From contig CAZJYI010000087.1 of NCBI GenBank assembly GCA_964550025.1, forward strand, positions 1 to 47,369: a stretch of DNA of 47,369 nt, written 5' to 3'. Of the stretch, positions 1 through 9,000 are shown in pieces. The notes under the pieces were generated by a model. The model did no database searches and was not told where the DNA came from. It was given only the letters and a program-made list of their open reading frames with translations. The stretch is from CAZJYI01 sp964550025 (GTDB lineage: Bacteria; Verrucomicrobiota; Kiritimatiellia; UBA8416; CAYOBW01). The position numbers were made by a program, and so were the translations under genes. Position 1 is the first letter of the stretch; the number at the start of each line of letters is the position of its first letter.

Positions 1-60
1 CACTATCCGACAAGGACCTCAAATCCAGCATTCCACAGGACGCAGAGAAGAAAGGGCTTC

Positions 61-74
61 TCGGGGTCAGCCCT
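61..74. repeat. Short repeat word TCGGGGTCAGCCCT, copy 1
   Basis: These 14 bases occur again exactly at 47322-47335. Bases 1-291 hold no supported gene. Upstream of this word is a CACAGGACGCAGAGAAG word (35-51) of a kind I recall as common in intergenic DNA of environmental bacteria, and at 209-224 there is a half copy of the double-hairpin element described at 1628-1691. Confidence 0.6.
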
Positions 75-291
75 CGAATTAGAAGTTAACAGTTGTTTCG
101 TTCCGTATCTCGCCGACGGAACGGAGCGAGTTTTTGAGGGGTGATCGCTTTCTCCTGTTACTGACGTCGGATCCTGTGCAGTTGCGTTCATTGCAAGTCC
201 GTGTACTCGGGATCGGAACGCTTGCTCTGTTTCTTGAGCCGGGTGTGGTTGAACAACCGCTGGATGTGCTGACGATAGGGAGGGGCTGGTG

Positions 292-1545
292 ATGCGCGAT
301 TCTGTCCTGATAATGACGTTTCGAAAGACTACATCGAAGTTCGCCTGCGGTCTGATTTGCATGTGCGTGTTGGCTGGTGTCCTGCCCGTGTGCGGGGTGG
401 AGGTCAGCAGCGGGTATGTTGTGGAGCAGGTCTCCTTCGACTTCTGCTCGGGCGCGTCTCAGTCAAACTCCACGTGGGGCCGCTTCACTGCCGATCCCGT
501 AGCCTTGACCGGGGCCACGGGCCTCGAGGAAGGCTACGTCAACATGCACGTTTCGAACGTAGGATGGGTAGTGCAGAATCTCTATGTGACGAACGATGGG
601 ACAGGCCCGGTGATGACCAGCTTCGACCTCGGCATCGCTGCGCCCCCCCAGCTAGTCACCAATCTCCACGCCTTTGTCGACTACGACGGGAATGCCAGTT
701 TTTCGTCGACTGCGGGCCCATACAGGGACTTGTCTGTGGGCAGCACTACGAACAGCGCGCAAGGGCTTGGCACCAATGTTGTGATGTTCATCGACCGACC
801 GTTCGGGCCGGGGACCATACCCTTCGTTCCCGGGGGAGATTCGAGACTCCTTGCGGCGGTGGCCAAGGAGCCCAACGTTCAGGCTGCGTGTAACCAATGT
901 GTCCCGATGGCGATTGCCAATAGCCTGCAATTCCTTGAGGATCGGTGGAATATCAACGTTCCGAACCACCACGTCATTGGCCTGAAGGGTGACGCCAGCC
1001 TGGTCGGGCAGTTGGATACTCTCATGGCGCGAAATGTGACGAATCGCAAGCAGGGGAAGGGGATGTCATTCGAGGGCGGACTTTCCGGCAAGTTCGCCTA
1101 CCTGAAGAACAATGGCCTCGAGAAGGCGCTCGTTCACAGGCATCACGTAACGGCGCAGAGGTATGTGGGTGGGGTCGCCAAGAACTTGGAGTTCCATGGC
1201 ATCGCCTCCTCGAACTGTATCCAGATGGCGGTTTTCGACTTCATAAAGCAGGAACTGGATAGGGGTGCGGACGTAGAGCTGGGATGGTTCTGGGATGGAG
1301 GGGGTGGGCACATGGTACGTGTTGTGGAAGCTCGAATCCTGCTCAACGTCCCCCAGGTGGGCTATATCCACGACTCGGCGCAGACCAACATCGACGATTT
1401 CGATAACAAGGGGTTGGAGTTCCGTCGATCTGTGTTGTTCGATGCTGATGGGGATGGTCTCCTGAATATCCACGGGATGAACAGAGAAGTCGAGGTCGTC
1501 ATCAGCGAGTCGTTTGCCAACGGGATGGTTATGCGGTTCAAGTAG
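292..1545 (+). CDS. Secreted C39-like cysteine-peptidase-fold protein
   Basis: An exported protein of 417 residues. The N-terminus (MTFRKTTSKF followed by a Cys/Leu/Val-rich hydrophobic stretch) is a signal peptide. The start at 292 is chosen because GGGAGGGG (278-285) lies 6 nt upstream; ATG 313 would give a shorter, classical signal peptide. In the middle, ACNQCVPMAIANSLQFLED looks like the catalytic-Cys helix of peptidase C39-like proteins (Cys203, with Cys200 beside it). GGGHMVRVVEA supplies a candidate His340 and YIHDSAQ a candidate Asp361, in the order expected for a papain-like fold. The family resemblance is from memory, and activity is inference. Related secreted proteins often end in PEP-CTERM; this one ends in GMVMRFK with no sorting signal. 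It stands alone, with no operon partner. Confidence 0.75.
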   Translation: MRDSVLIMTFRKTTSKFACGLICMCVLAGVLPVCGVEVSSGYVVEQVSFDFCSGASQSNSTWGRFTADPVALTGATGLEEGYVNMHVSNVGWVVQNLYVTNDGTGPVMTSFDLGIAAPPQLVTNLHAFVDYDGNASFSSTAGPYRDLSVGSTTNSAQGLGTNVVMFIDRPFGPGTIPFVPGGDSRLLAAVAKEPNVQAACNQCVPMAIANSLQFLEDRWNINVPNHHVIGLKGDASLVGQLDTLMARNVTNRKQGKGMSFEGGLSGKFAYLKNNGLEKALVHRHHVTAQRYVGGVAKNLEFHGIASSNCIQMAVFDFIKQELDRGADVELGWFWDGGGGHMVRVVEARILLNVPQVGYIHDSAQTNIDDFDNKGLEFRRSVLFDADGDGLLNIHGMNREVEVVISESFANGMVMRFK

Positions 1546-1627
1546 CCCATGTGGGGCACTTCTGTTGCCTTGCGTGCCTCGCGGGGTGTGCAGCCGCGTT
1601 CCCCGGCAGGCCCGTATGCTCGGGGGC

Positions 1628-1691
1628 GGATCGGAACGCTTGGCGCGTTCCGCTACTTGGGGGGAAGTAGCGGAAGACGCCAAGTCTTCCG
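1628..1691. repeat. Double-hairpin REP-like element, copy 1
   Basis: Two back-to-back hairpins. Hairpin A is GGAACGC (1633-1639) with GCGTTCC (1645-1651) around a 5-nt loop. Hairpin B is CGGAAGAC (1671-1678) with GTCTTCCG (1684-1691) around GCCAA. A second copy with the same stems lies at 17168-17244. It sits between the converging ends of the C39-like gene and the exosortase gene, and could also act as a bidirectional terminator, although there is no T tract. Confidence 0.8.
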
Positions 1692-1748
1692 AAACAGACA
1701 CCAAGTCGGTTCAGCAAGCGTGTGCAGGGGCGGGCGTGGGGGCTTCTG

Positions 1749-4700
1749 TCAGTTGCGCTGCCCCTTGATCCGGCTCAGCAGCTTTGCCGCGCGGGGGGCG
1801 GTTCGGGGGGCCTGGGGGTCTTCGGTGAGGAGGCGGGTGAGGATCTCGCGGGCGCGGTTAGTGTTACCCCGGTCGAGCTGAGCTTCGGCGGCGTTGAGGT
1901 GGATCTCGCGGAGTTGCCCCGGGTTGGCCCTGTCGACGGCGGCGAGGGCCTTGTTCATGTACCTGTCGGCGCGGGCGTAGTCTTCAGAGCGGTGGTAGAC
2001 GAGAGCGGCCGTATCGCAGACGGCCGCGGATTCGCCCATGGCGAGGAGTCCGGCGAGCAGCTTGCGGGCCTCGGGGAGGTCTGCCCTGTCCTGGGCCAGC
2101 GTGTAGACCAGGTTGTTGAGGGCGTGGGCGTTGTCAGGAAAACGGGAGTGGGCGTCCCGCAACAGACCCAACGCGTCCGGGCGGAGTCCGTTTAGCCGGG
2201 CACATTCGGCGGCGCGCAGCAGTTGCTGAAGATTGAGGCGCGACAGCCCGTCGGAACCGAGTCCGGCAAAGACTCGCCACGCCTCCCCGTACCGGCCAAG
2301 CTCGAAATACGTCGTTGCCAGCCGCTCGGCCCACTCCGTTTCTTCCGGGAAGCGATTGCGCATTACGCGGAGCTCGGAAACGAGATCCGCGCTCTTGCCT
2401 GGCTCCTCCATTCGCAGCCGCAGAATGGTCTTGCGAAAGGGCCAGGGGTCCGGGGCGGTGTCTCTGCCCCGCGCCGCCTGTTTGAGGGCTTCTTCCGTAT
2501 CGCCCGTCGCCAGCGCGCAGGTGAGCGCAACGGAGGCGGCCGGCCAGTAGGAGGCGTCGCGCTGCGCGGCACGGCAGGCCACGCGAAACGCGGCGTTCGT
2601 TTGCCCGTGCCGAAAAAGACAGTCGGCGGCCCGGACCAGTGTGCCGACCGAAAAGCGGTCTTCTTCCAGGACGGCGTGCAGCTCCATGTCATGGTCGTAT
2701 GCGGGCGCATCGTTGCGCAGCCCGACGACAAGTCCGGACAGCCATAGTTCGGAATCGTCCGGACAGGCGGTTCGTGCCGCCTGAACGACCTCGACGGCGC
2801 CGCGCGACAGGGCCACGCGCATCCGCCACAGGATCGGTGACTCCGGCAGGAACGCGAGCGCTTTCTCGACTACGTCCAGGGCGCCCGCCTGTCGTCCGGC
2901 TTGGGCAAGCCGCATCGCCAGTGCATGGAGGGCCGTGGCCTTCTCGGGGGCGTCACGACCGGTCGCGAGCCAGCGTTCCACGTCGGCCGCGGTTTCGCGA
3001 CTGCCATCCGGTTGCCGGGTGATCGCCTGACGACGGAGAGCGGCCACGAACGGGCTCCGGTGACGTGCCTGCCGCGGATCCGGCGTGGAAGGCGATACCG
3101 CGTCCGGCTGTGTGCGAGGCGGTGCGATCGCGGACCAGGTAATGGCCGCCTCGGCCCTGGGGAGGCGATGCGCCAGGTTTGCCCCTTTATCCGGGGCCAC
3201 CCGTGGCATCCGGAGGGCGGACCGCAACTCGTCGGCCCGCGAGTAGCGGCAGGTGCTCTCGCAGAGCTCCACGAGGAAGGGCGTCCGCTCCATGGCCGGT
3301 GTGCCGGTGGAGAGTACGAAAAACGCCTCCTCGGAATGCCCGAACGCGTGCCACAGGCGCGCCGCGGCTGCGCGGACTGCCGCGGAGTCTGGAAAGCTCG
3401 CCATTGCGCGCCGGGCGACGTGCGTTGCGTAGAGTCCCAGGTCCAGACTCCGCAGCGTGTCGATCAGCATCAGGTCGAGGCTTTCCACGGGGCGCGGCTT
3501 TGCGATGTAGATTGCGCGAATCGCCTCGTACACGCCTTCCGCGTTTCCCTGGTGATGGTACACGGAGGCGCGGCGGGCCAGAATCGCTGTCTCATCAAGA
3601 GAGGGTTTCCGCCGGAGCTCGTCCAGCAGAGCGTGCGCTTCTTCGTAGCGGCCCAATGCATCGAGCGCTTCGGCGTAGAGTAGCTGCATGGGCAGGGAGA
3701 GCACTCCTTTGGCGCGGCGCGCGGCAAACGCGCGGATGGCTTGCTCCATGAGACGCTTGCGCGCGGTCTCCGAGCTATCGCCTCCCAGTTCCTCCATGAG
3801 CGGGATGTTCTCGGCGAGGTCACGTACCCCCGGCAGCTCGGCGAGAACCGGAAGATCAGGGCGCAGGTCGACGAGTCCGTCGGGGGAACGGGCAGGGAGG
3901 CCCACCTTGTCTGCTTTCAGTGTGAACCACTGTTCCGCGTAGCGGGCCGGTGCAAAGTGCACAAGTGGGTGAGAGGGGTCAAGTGACCGCAGCCTGAGAT
4001 AGACCCGCCAGGCAAGGTCGGCCCGGTGCAGGCGGAAGCACGCCGCGAACAGCCCGGGTGCTTCCACCGGTGAGAGGTCGCGCACACGCCGCTCCAGCAT
4101 CCCGGAGAACGCTTCGGCCCACGGTCCCGCCGGGTCTTCCCGGGCCAGTGCGGCAATCAGACTCAGGAACGCCGGGTTGCCCGTCCAAAGTGGGGTGTTG
4201 GCCCGCAATACCGCGCTTGCACGCTCCGTATTTCCGACTCTCAGGCACGCCTGCGCGGCGAGCCTGAGCAGGTCTGCGTCGTCGTACGGCGCCCACAGCA
4301 TCGTCTCGAAGATTGTGCGCCATTGCCCCTGCCCGGCCAGGTACGGATGGAGTGCCCGCACGCGGTCTGTCAATCGCGGCCATCTGGCTGCTGTCAGAAT
4401 GTGCCGCACAACCGCATCGGTGTCACCGTCGGTTGCCGCCAGTTCGGCCTCCGCCATGGCGATTCCGGGGTGCTTGCGGTGCTGTTGCGGTAGGTGCGCC
4501 AGCAGCGCGCGCGCCTGTTCGAGTTGCCCCTGGCTCGCGAGAGCCCACACCTTGAGCATTGTCGGCGTCGGGTCGCCGTGCCCGGTGGGCAGCGTCGCGA
4601 GCTCGTCAAGCGCCTGCGCATACTTGCCGCGCCGCAGCATAGCGCGCACGTGCATCAAGCGATACTCTCTCTCGTCGGGGACGAGGCCTCGGAGTATGGC

Positions 4701-5768
4701 GGCCGCTCGTTCCGCGGCCTCGGCGTCCGTCTCCATCAACAGCTCGGCGGCGCCGGCGATCATGGCGGCGCGGTGCGTTGGCCGCCGTTTGTAGGCGGCA
4801 AAAGCCACTCCTGCCGCCAGCGACACACAAAGGACAAAACCGGCAACGCGAAAGAGGACGTTGGGGAGCGTGGGCCGCCACGGGCGTCCTTTGCGGCGTC
4901 GTTCGAGCTTGGCGCGCAGGTAGGGGGCCAGCCAGCGTTTCCAGGCGGTCGCCTCGAGCTGAACAAGCACGATGGCCGCCAGCAGGAACAGTCCCGTTGT
5001 CCCGTGGTGGAGATCGTAGGACCAGTCCGCCGGCGCATCGGCGGCGGAGACGGCCAGCGAGGAGATTCTCGCGACATTGAGGAGAAGGGCCTGGGCAACG
5101 CCCAGAATCGCAAACCCGGCCAGCTCGCGCCGGCTGAAACGCAGGATAAGCCCGGCACCGAAGCTGCATAGCAGCACAGTCGACACGGTGCGCATTCCAC
5201 TGCACGCCTCTGGCACTTCGAACACGTGCAGACCGTCGTACAGAACCAGACCGTCCGCCCAGGCACGAATGTTCAAGCAGTGCAATACCCATTCGCTTCC
5301 CATGGTGGATAACCGTTGCAGCGCGAATTGCAGCGGTCCGACCAGTTGGCCGGGAAGCGGGTGGATGAAGTACACCAGGAGCAGTCCGCGGCGAAGGTCT
5401 CGCGTCCAGTGTCCGGGCAGCGACCACGCGAGAGCGGCGTGGAGCATGAGCAAGAGCCCTATCCACTCGAACTGGCGCACGCCAAATATCGTGCCGCAAA
5501 GAAAGAGGACCGTGCCGAAGACGGCTTCGCTCAGCATCCGCCAGGCCGGCAGTGCCGTTGCGCGGCTGCGCGCTTTGCCGCGGAGGATGATCAGCAGCGC
5601 AAACACCCCGCCCACGGCGCAGCGGATCCGATCGTCAGCCGTTGCCAGGAAGATGTCCCCGTGGAGAACCAACCACAAAACGACCATGGCGACGGACGCG
5701 ATGAGGACAACCCTCCTCAACAGCGCTTCCATCGGGGCAAAACGGCTCGTGTGCGTGTCATCCGGCAC
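1749..5768 (-). CDS. Exosortase/EpsH-family protein fused to a long TPR domain
   Basis: A 1339-residue inner-membrane protein. Residues about 13-295 are multi-spanning and carry the exosortase triad: VPEACSGMRT (Cys189), LLNVARISSL (Arg234) and DLHHGTTG (His254 or His255). Exosortases cleave proteins at PEP-CTERM signals and hand them to the envelope or matrix. A last membrane helix follows near residue 305-330, and the remainder, about 1000 residues, is degenerate TPR. Usual exosortases are about 280-520 residues, so the fusion is unusual. GTG 5768 is preferred because GGAGAGGGGA lies 7 nt upstream (5776-5785). A GTG at 5831 and an ATG at 5732 are alternatives, without good ribosome binding sites. 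It is divergent from the subtilase gene. A PEP-CTERM substrate lies at 17762-20419. Confidence 0.9.
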   Translation of the reverse strand: MPDDTHTSRFAPMEALLRRVVLIASVAMVVLWLVLHGDIFLATADDRIRCAVGGVFALLIILRGKARSRATALPAWRMLSEAVFGTVLFLCGTIFGVRQFEWIGLLLMLHAALAWSLPGHWTRDLRRGLLLVYFIHPLPGQLVGPLQFALQRLSTMGSEWVLHCLNIRAWADGLVLYDGLHVFEVPEACSGMRTVSTVLLCSFGAGLILRFSRRELAGFAILGVAQALLLNVARISSLAVSAADAPADWSYDLHHGTTGLFLLAAIVLVQLEATAWKRWLAPYLRAKLERRRKGRPWRPTLPNVLFRVAGFVLCVSLAAGVAFAAYKRRPTHRAAMIAGAAELLMETDAEAAERAAAILRGLVPDEREYRLMHVRAMLRRGKYAQALDELATLPTGHGDPTPTMLKVWALASQGQLEQARALLAHLPQQHRKHPGIAMAEAELAATDGDTDAVVRHILTAARWPRLTDRVRALHPYLAGQGQWRTIFETMLWAPYDDADLLRLAAQACLRVGNTERASAVLRANTPLWTGNPAFLSLIAALAREDPAGPWAEAFSGMLERRVRDLSPVEAPGLFAACFRLHRADLAWRVYLRLRSLDPSHPLVHFAPARYAEQWFTLKADKVGLPARSPDGLVDLRPDLPVLAELPGVRDLAENIPLMEELGGDSSETARKRLMEQAIRAFAARRAKGVLSLPMQLLYAEALDALGRYEEAHALLDELRRKPSLDETAILARRASVYHHQGNAEGVYEAIRAIYIAKPRPVESLDLMLIDTLRSLDLGLYATHVARRAMASFPDSAAVRAAAARLWHAFGHSEEAFFVLSTGTPAMERTPFLVELCESTCRYSRADELRSALRMPRVAPDKGANLAHRLPRAEAAITWSAIAPPRTQPDAVSPSTPDPRQARHRSPFVAALRRQAITRQPDGSRETAADVERWLATGRDAPEKATALHALAMRLAQAGRQAGALDVVEKALAFLPESPILWRMRVALSRGAVEVVQAARTACPDDSELWLSGLVVGLRNDAPAYDHDMELHAVLEEDRFSVGTLVRAADCLFRHGQTNAAFRVACRAAQRDASYWPAASVALTCALATGDTEEALKQAARGRDTAPDPWPFRKTILRLRMEEPGKSADLVSELRVMRNRFPEETEWAERLATTYFELGRYGEAWRVFAGLGSDGLSRLNLQQLLRAAECARLNGLRPDALGLLRDAHSRFPDNAHALNNLVYTLAQDRADLPEARKLLAGLLAMGESAAVCDTAALVYHRSEDYARADRYMNKALAAVDRANPGQLREIHLNAAEAQLDRGNTNRAREILTRLLTEDPQAPRTAPRAAKLLSRIKGQRN

Positions 5769-6013
5769 TGCGACATCCCCTCTCCAGTCGACGCCGGCTA
5801 TGTTCGCCTGCAACCGAGTGCGGGAACGCACGGCACGAACACATGAGGCCTGATACAGGTCCCACGCCAGCCAGACCTGACTGCACTTGTTTTATGCCCC
5901 TTTTGCGCGCTGATTGCAAGGCGCCCATGAAAGCGACACCGACCACCCGGGGCATCTTCGATCCAAAGTGGCGCGATGGAACCGAAAGCTGTTTTTCGGG
6001 GGCGGCAATCGTC

Positions 6014-6042
6014 TTGTTGTCAACCGTCCCCTCCCCTATAAT
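6014..6042 (+). promoter_or_regulatory. Sigma70-type promoter of the subtilase gene
   Basis: A perfect TATAAT (6037-6042) lies 17 nt downstream of TTGTTG (6014-6019, 3 of 6 matches). It is 38 nt before the start codon of the subtilase gene, in the divergent spacer between it and the exosortase gene. Confidence 0.6.
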
Positions 6043-6080
6043 AGTCTTTCTGAGTGAGTAAGGCGTAGGCGGTCCCCGAT

Positions 6081-9000
6081 ATGAAGAAGTCCCTCATTTG
6101 CCTGGCGACCATATTTGTGCTCATGCTCGCCACCATGTGGCTGCTCGAGGGCACCTATGAGAAGGTGGGCAAGCGCGTCCGACGCCGGCGCCCCCCGAGG
6201 ACGGAAGCAGCGCCGTCGCCACGGACGCAGGAACCGCCCGTGACGTCCGTGCCGGCAACACCCGCCACCAATACCGTACCATCGCCGTCGGCGACGACCA
6301 ACGAGACGGTGTCCCCGATTCCCTCCCCGGCCCTGCCCGTCGGCGGTGGGCCTGACTCCGGGAGCGGGCAGCGCGGGGCGGCCCGCGCACCCGCGGCGCG
6401 GCGTAGTCCCTTCTACAGATCCAAGCGGACGACAGAGCTCTCCCAGCGCTATCAAGAGCGGTACGCCGCGGCCAGGCAGCGTGCGGCACGCGAAGGCTGG
6501 GATCCCGAAGAAGCAATCGGTTCCCCGTCGGCCAAGCTCAGGGCCATCGAGGGGGGGCGCGTCATCGTATACCATACCGAGAACGGCAACGCCGCGCTCA
6601 CAACCGCCGCCGCCGCGATTCGCCAGACAGCTCCATACGAGCTCGACGGAAACGGCGTGACGGTCGGCATCTGGGACGAAGGCGGTCCGCTCCCAACGCA
6701 CCAGGAGTTCGGCGAACGGGCGACCATCATGGATGGGGCAAGTGTCGCGGCGCACTCCACTCACGTGGCCGGAACGGTCGCGGCGGCCGGCATCCGGCCG
6801 AGCGCGAAGGGCATGGCCCCCGCGGCGCGCGTTGACGCCTACACGTGGGGCAACGACCTTGCGGAGGCGCTCTCAAGGGGTATGGCGGCGCCGGGACAGA
6901 CGAATGCGATTCAGCTATCCAATCACTCGTATGGACCCATAGCCGGATGGCACTTCAACAGCATCGGCCGATGGAACTGGTACGGGACATGGGGGAACAG
7001 CGAGAGCGAAACGTTCGGTCTGTACAGCGGCGAGGCCAGGCTGTGGGACGACGTCTGCTACACCGCGCCGTACGTTCTGCCCTTCAAGTCCGCCGGAAAC
7101 GACCGCGGCGAAGGGACGCCGTCCACCGGCACCAGTTTCAGCTACTACAGCGGGTCGGACTGGGTCTTCAAGAACTACGACCCGGAGACCGACCCGCCGC
7201 GTGACAGCTGGGACAACGGCGGCTACGACACGATTCCGGGGTTCGCATGCGCCAAGAACATCATGACCGTCGGCTCGGTTGAAGACGCCGTGAACCAGGG
7301 CGAGCGTTCGCTTGCCGCGGCCGCCATGTCCTCGTTCAGCAGTTGGGGGCCGACGGACGACGGCCGCATCAAGCCGGATATCGTCGCCAACGGCCGCGAT
7401 CTCTACTCCACCTATTCCGCGGGCAACTCGTCGTACGTCAACTTGTCGGGCACCAGCATGTCCGCCCCGAACGCGGCGGGATCGGCAGCGCTGCTCGTAC
7501 AGTACTGGAACCGTCTGTACCCTGGCGATCCGCTGCCGAGCAGCGCCTTGAAGGCCGTGATCCTGCATTCGGCCGATGACCTTGGCCGGCCGGGCCCCGA
7601 CTACGCATTCGGATGGGGACTGATGAATGCAAAGGCCGCGGCGGACCGCATCAAGGCCATCCGGGACTTCCCGTCGGCGCAATTCCTGCGCAGGGAACAG
7701 CTGCAGACCAACGAAGTGCACCGCTTCACGGGCTACGGGGACGGTAGCGGCGGTTTCAAGGCAACACTGTGCTGGACGGACCCGGCAGCCGGCGCCTTGA
7801 CCGAGCTCGACAACCCGAGCCCCCGGCTGGTCAATGACCTGGACCTGCGCGTCGTGGACCCGCTCGGCGTCACGAACTACCCTTTCGTCCTCGATCCCCT
7901 GTCCCCTACGAACGCGGCCACCAGGGGGGACAACCACCTGGACAACGTGGAGCAGGTTGCAATAACCGCCGGCCACACGGGACTCTACACAGTTGTCATC
8001 TCGGCCAAGGACGGACTGGGAGCGCAAGGACAGGCATATTCGCTGATTCTCGGCGGCATCCGTTCGGCCCCGGAGATCGACCACGAACCGCTGCTCAATC
8101 AACCCATGAGCGGAGCCGGCTACCTGATTGACGCCGGCATCCGCGCCCCGTCCGGCATCAGCATGAACGGCGTCATTCTGCGCTGGAACACGACCGGCCC
8201 GTCCAACGCGTTCACTGACGTGCCCATGACGCACGTCACCAACGACCTCTACCGTGCGGCGATTCCTGCCCAGCCTTTGGGCACGACGGTTTACTACTCC
8301 CTTTCGGCCTCCGAGCCACTGGGGTTGACGTCGTCGAGTCCGCCCGGCGCGCCGGGAGCGCTGCATTCGTTCACGGTCACGCACGCCATCGCACTGACCG
8401 TGGCGAGCAGCACGAACGAAGTCGGGGATGTCTCACCACCGTACGGGAACCATACGATGGCGTCGGGGAACGTGGTCGAGGCGTGGGCCGCAACGCCAAC
8501 CGCGGAGACACCCGCACACCGGCTGGCCGTCTCCGGCTGGTCCGGAAGCGGCGACGTGCCCGCAGCGGGTGCATCCAACGCGATATCGTTCGTCCTGCGG
8601 CAGGACTCGACCCTCGTCTGGAACTGGGTCTCGGAAAACAGCCTGCGCCAGGAATCCTCACCAACAGGCATCATCGAAACGGTATCCTGGTGGCGGGAAG
8701 GCTCCATCGCCGGGACCGTCACGGCAAAGACTTCCGAGGTCTGGGGGAGCACGGCGCATCGTTTCGTGGAATGGCACGTGGCCGGACAGCGGCAACCCGA
8801 TGCGACCAACGTGGCCGTCAATCCGGCCGCCGGCATCGCGATGTCAACCGCGCAGACGGCCACGGCCGTCTACCTTCCGGCCAACCGGGACGAGGATGAA
8901 GACGGACTCGCCGACTGGTGGGAACGGCACTACTTTGGGTCGCTGGCGGCAAGCTGGGACGGCGACGAGGACGGGGACGGCTATCTCAATCTCGAGGAAT

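Noticed and set aside
3..362. Minus-strand frame at the window start
   Set aside because: It translates intergenic repeat words and the 5' end of the C39-like gene; no protein likeness.
6915..8384. Long open frame (489 codons) antisense to the subtilase gene
   Set aside because: Arg/Val-rich composition and no domain likeness; it lies wholly opposite a well-supported coding region of high GC, where antisense frames stay open by chance.
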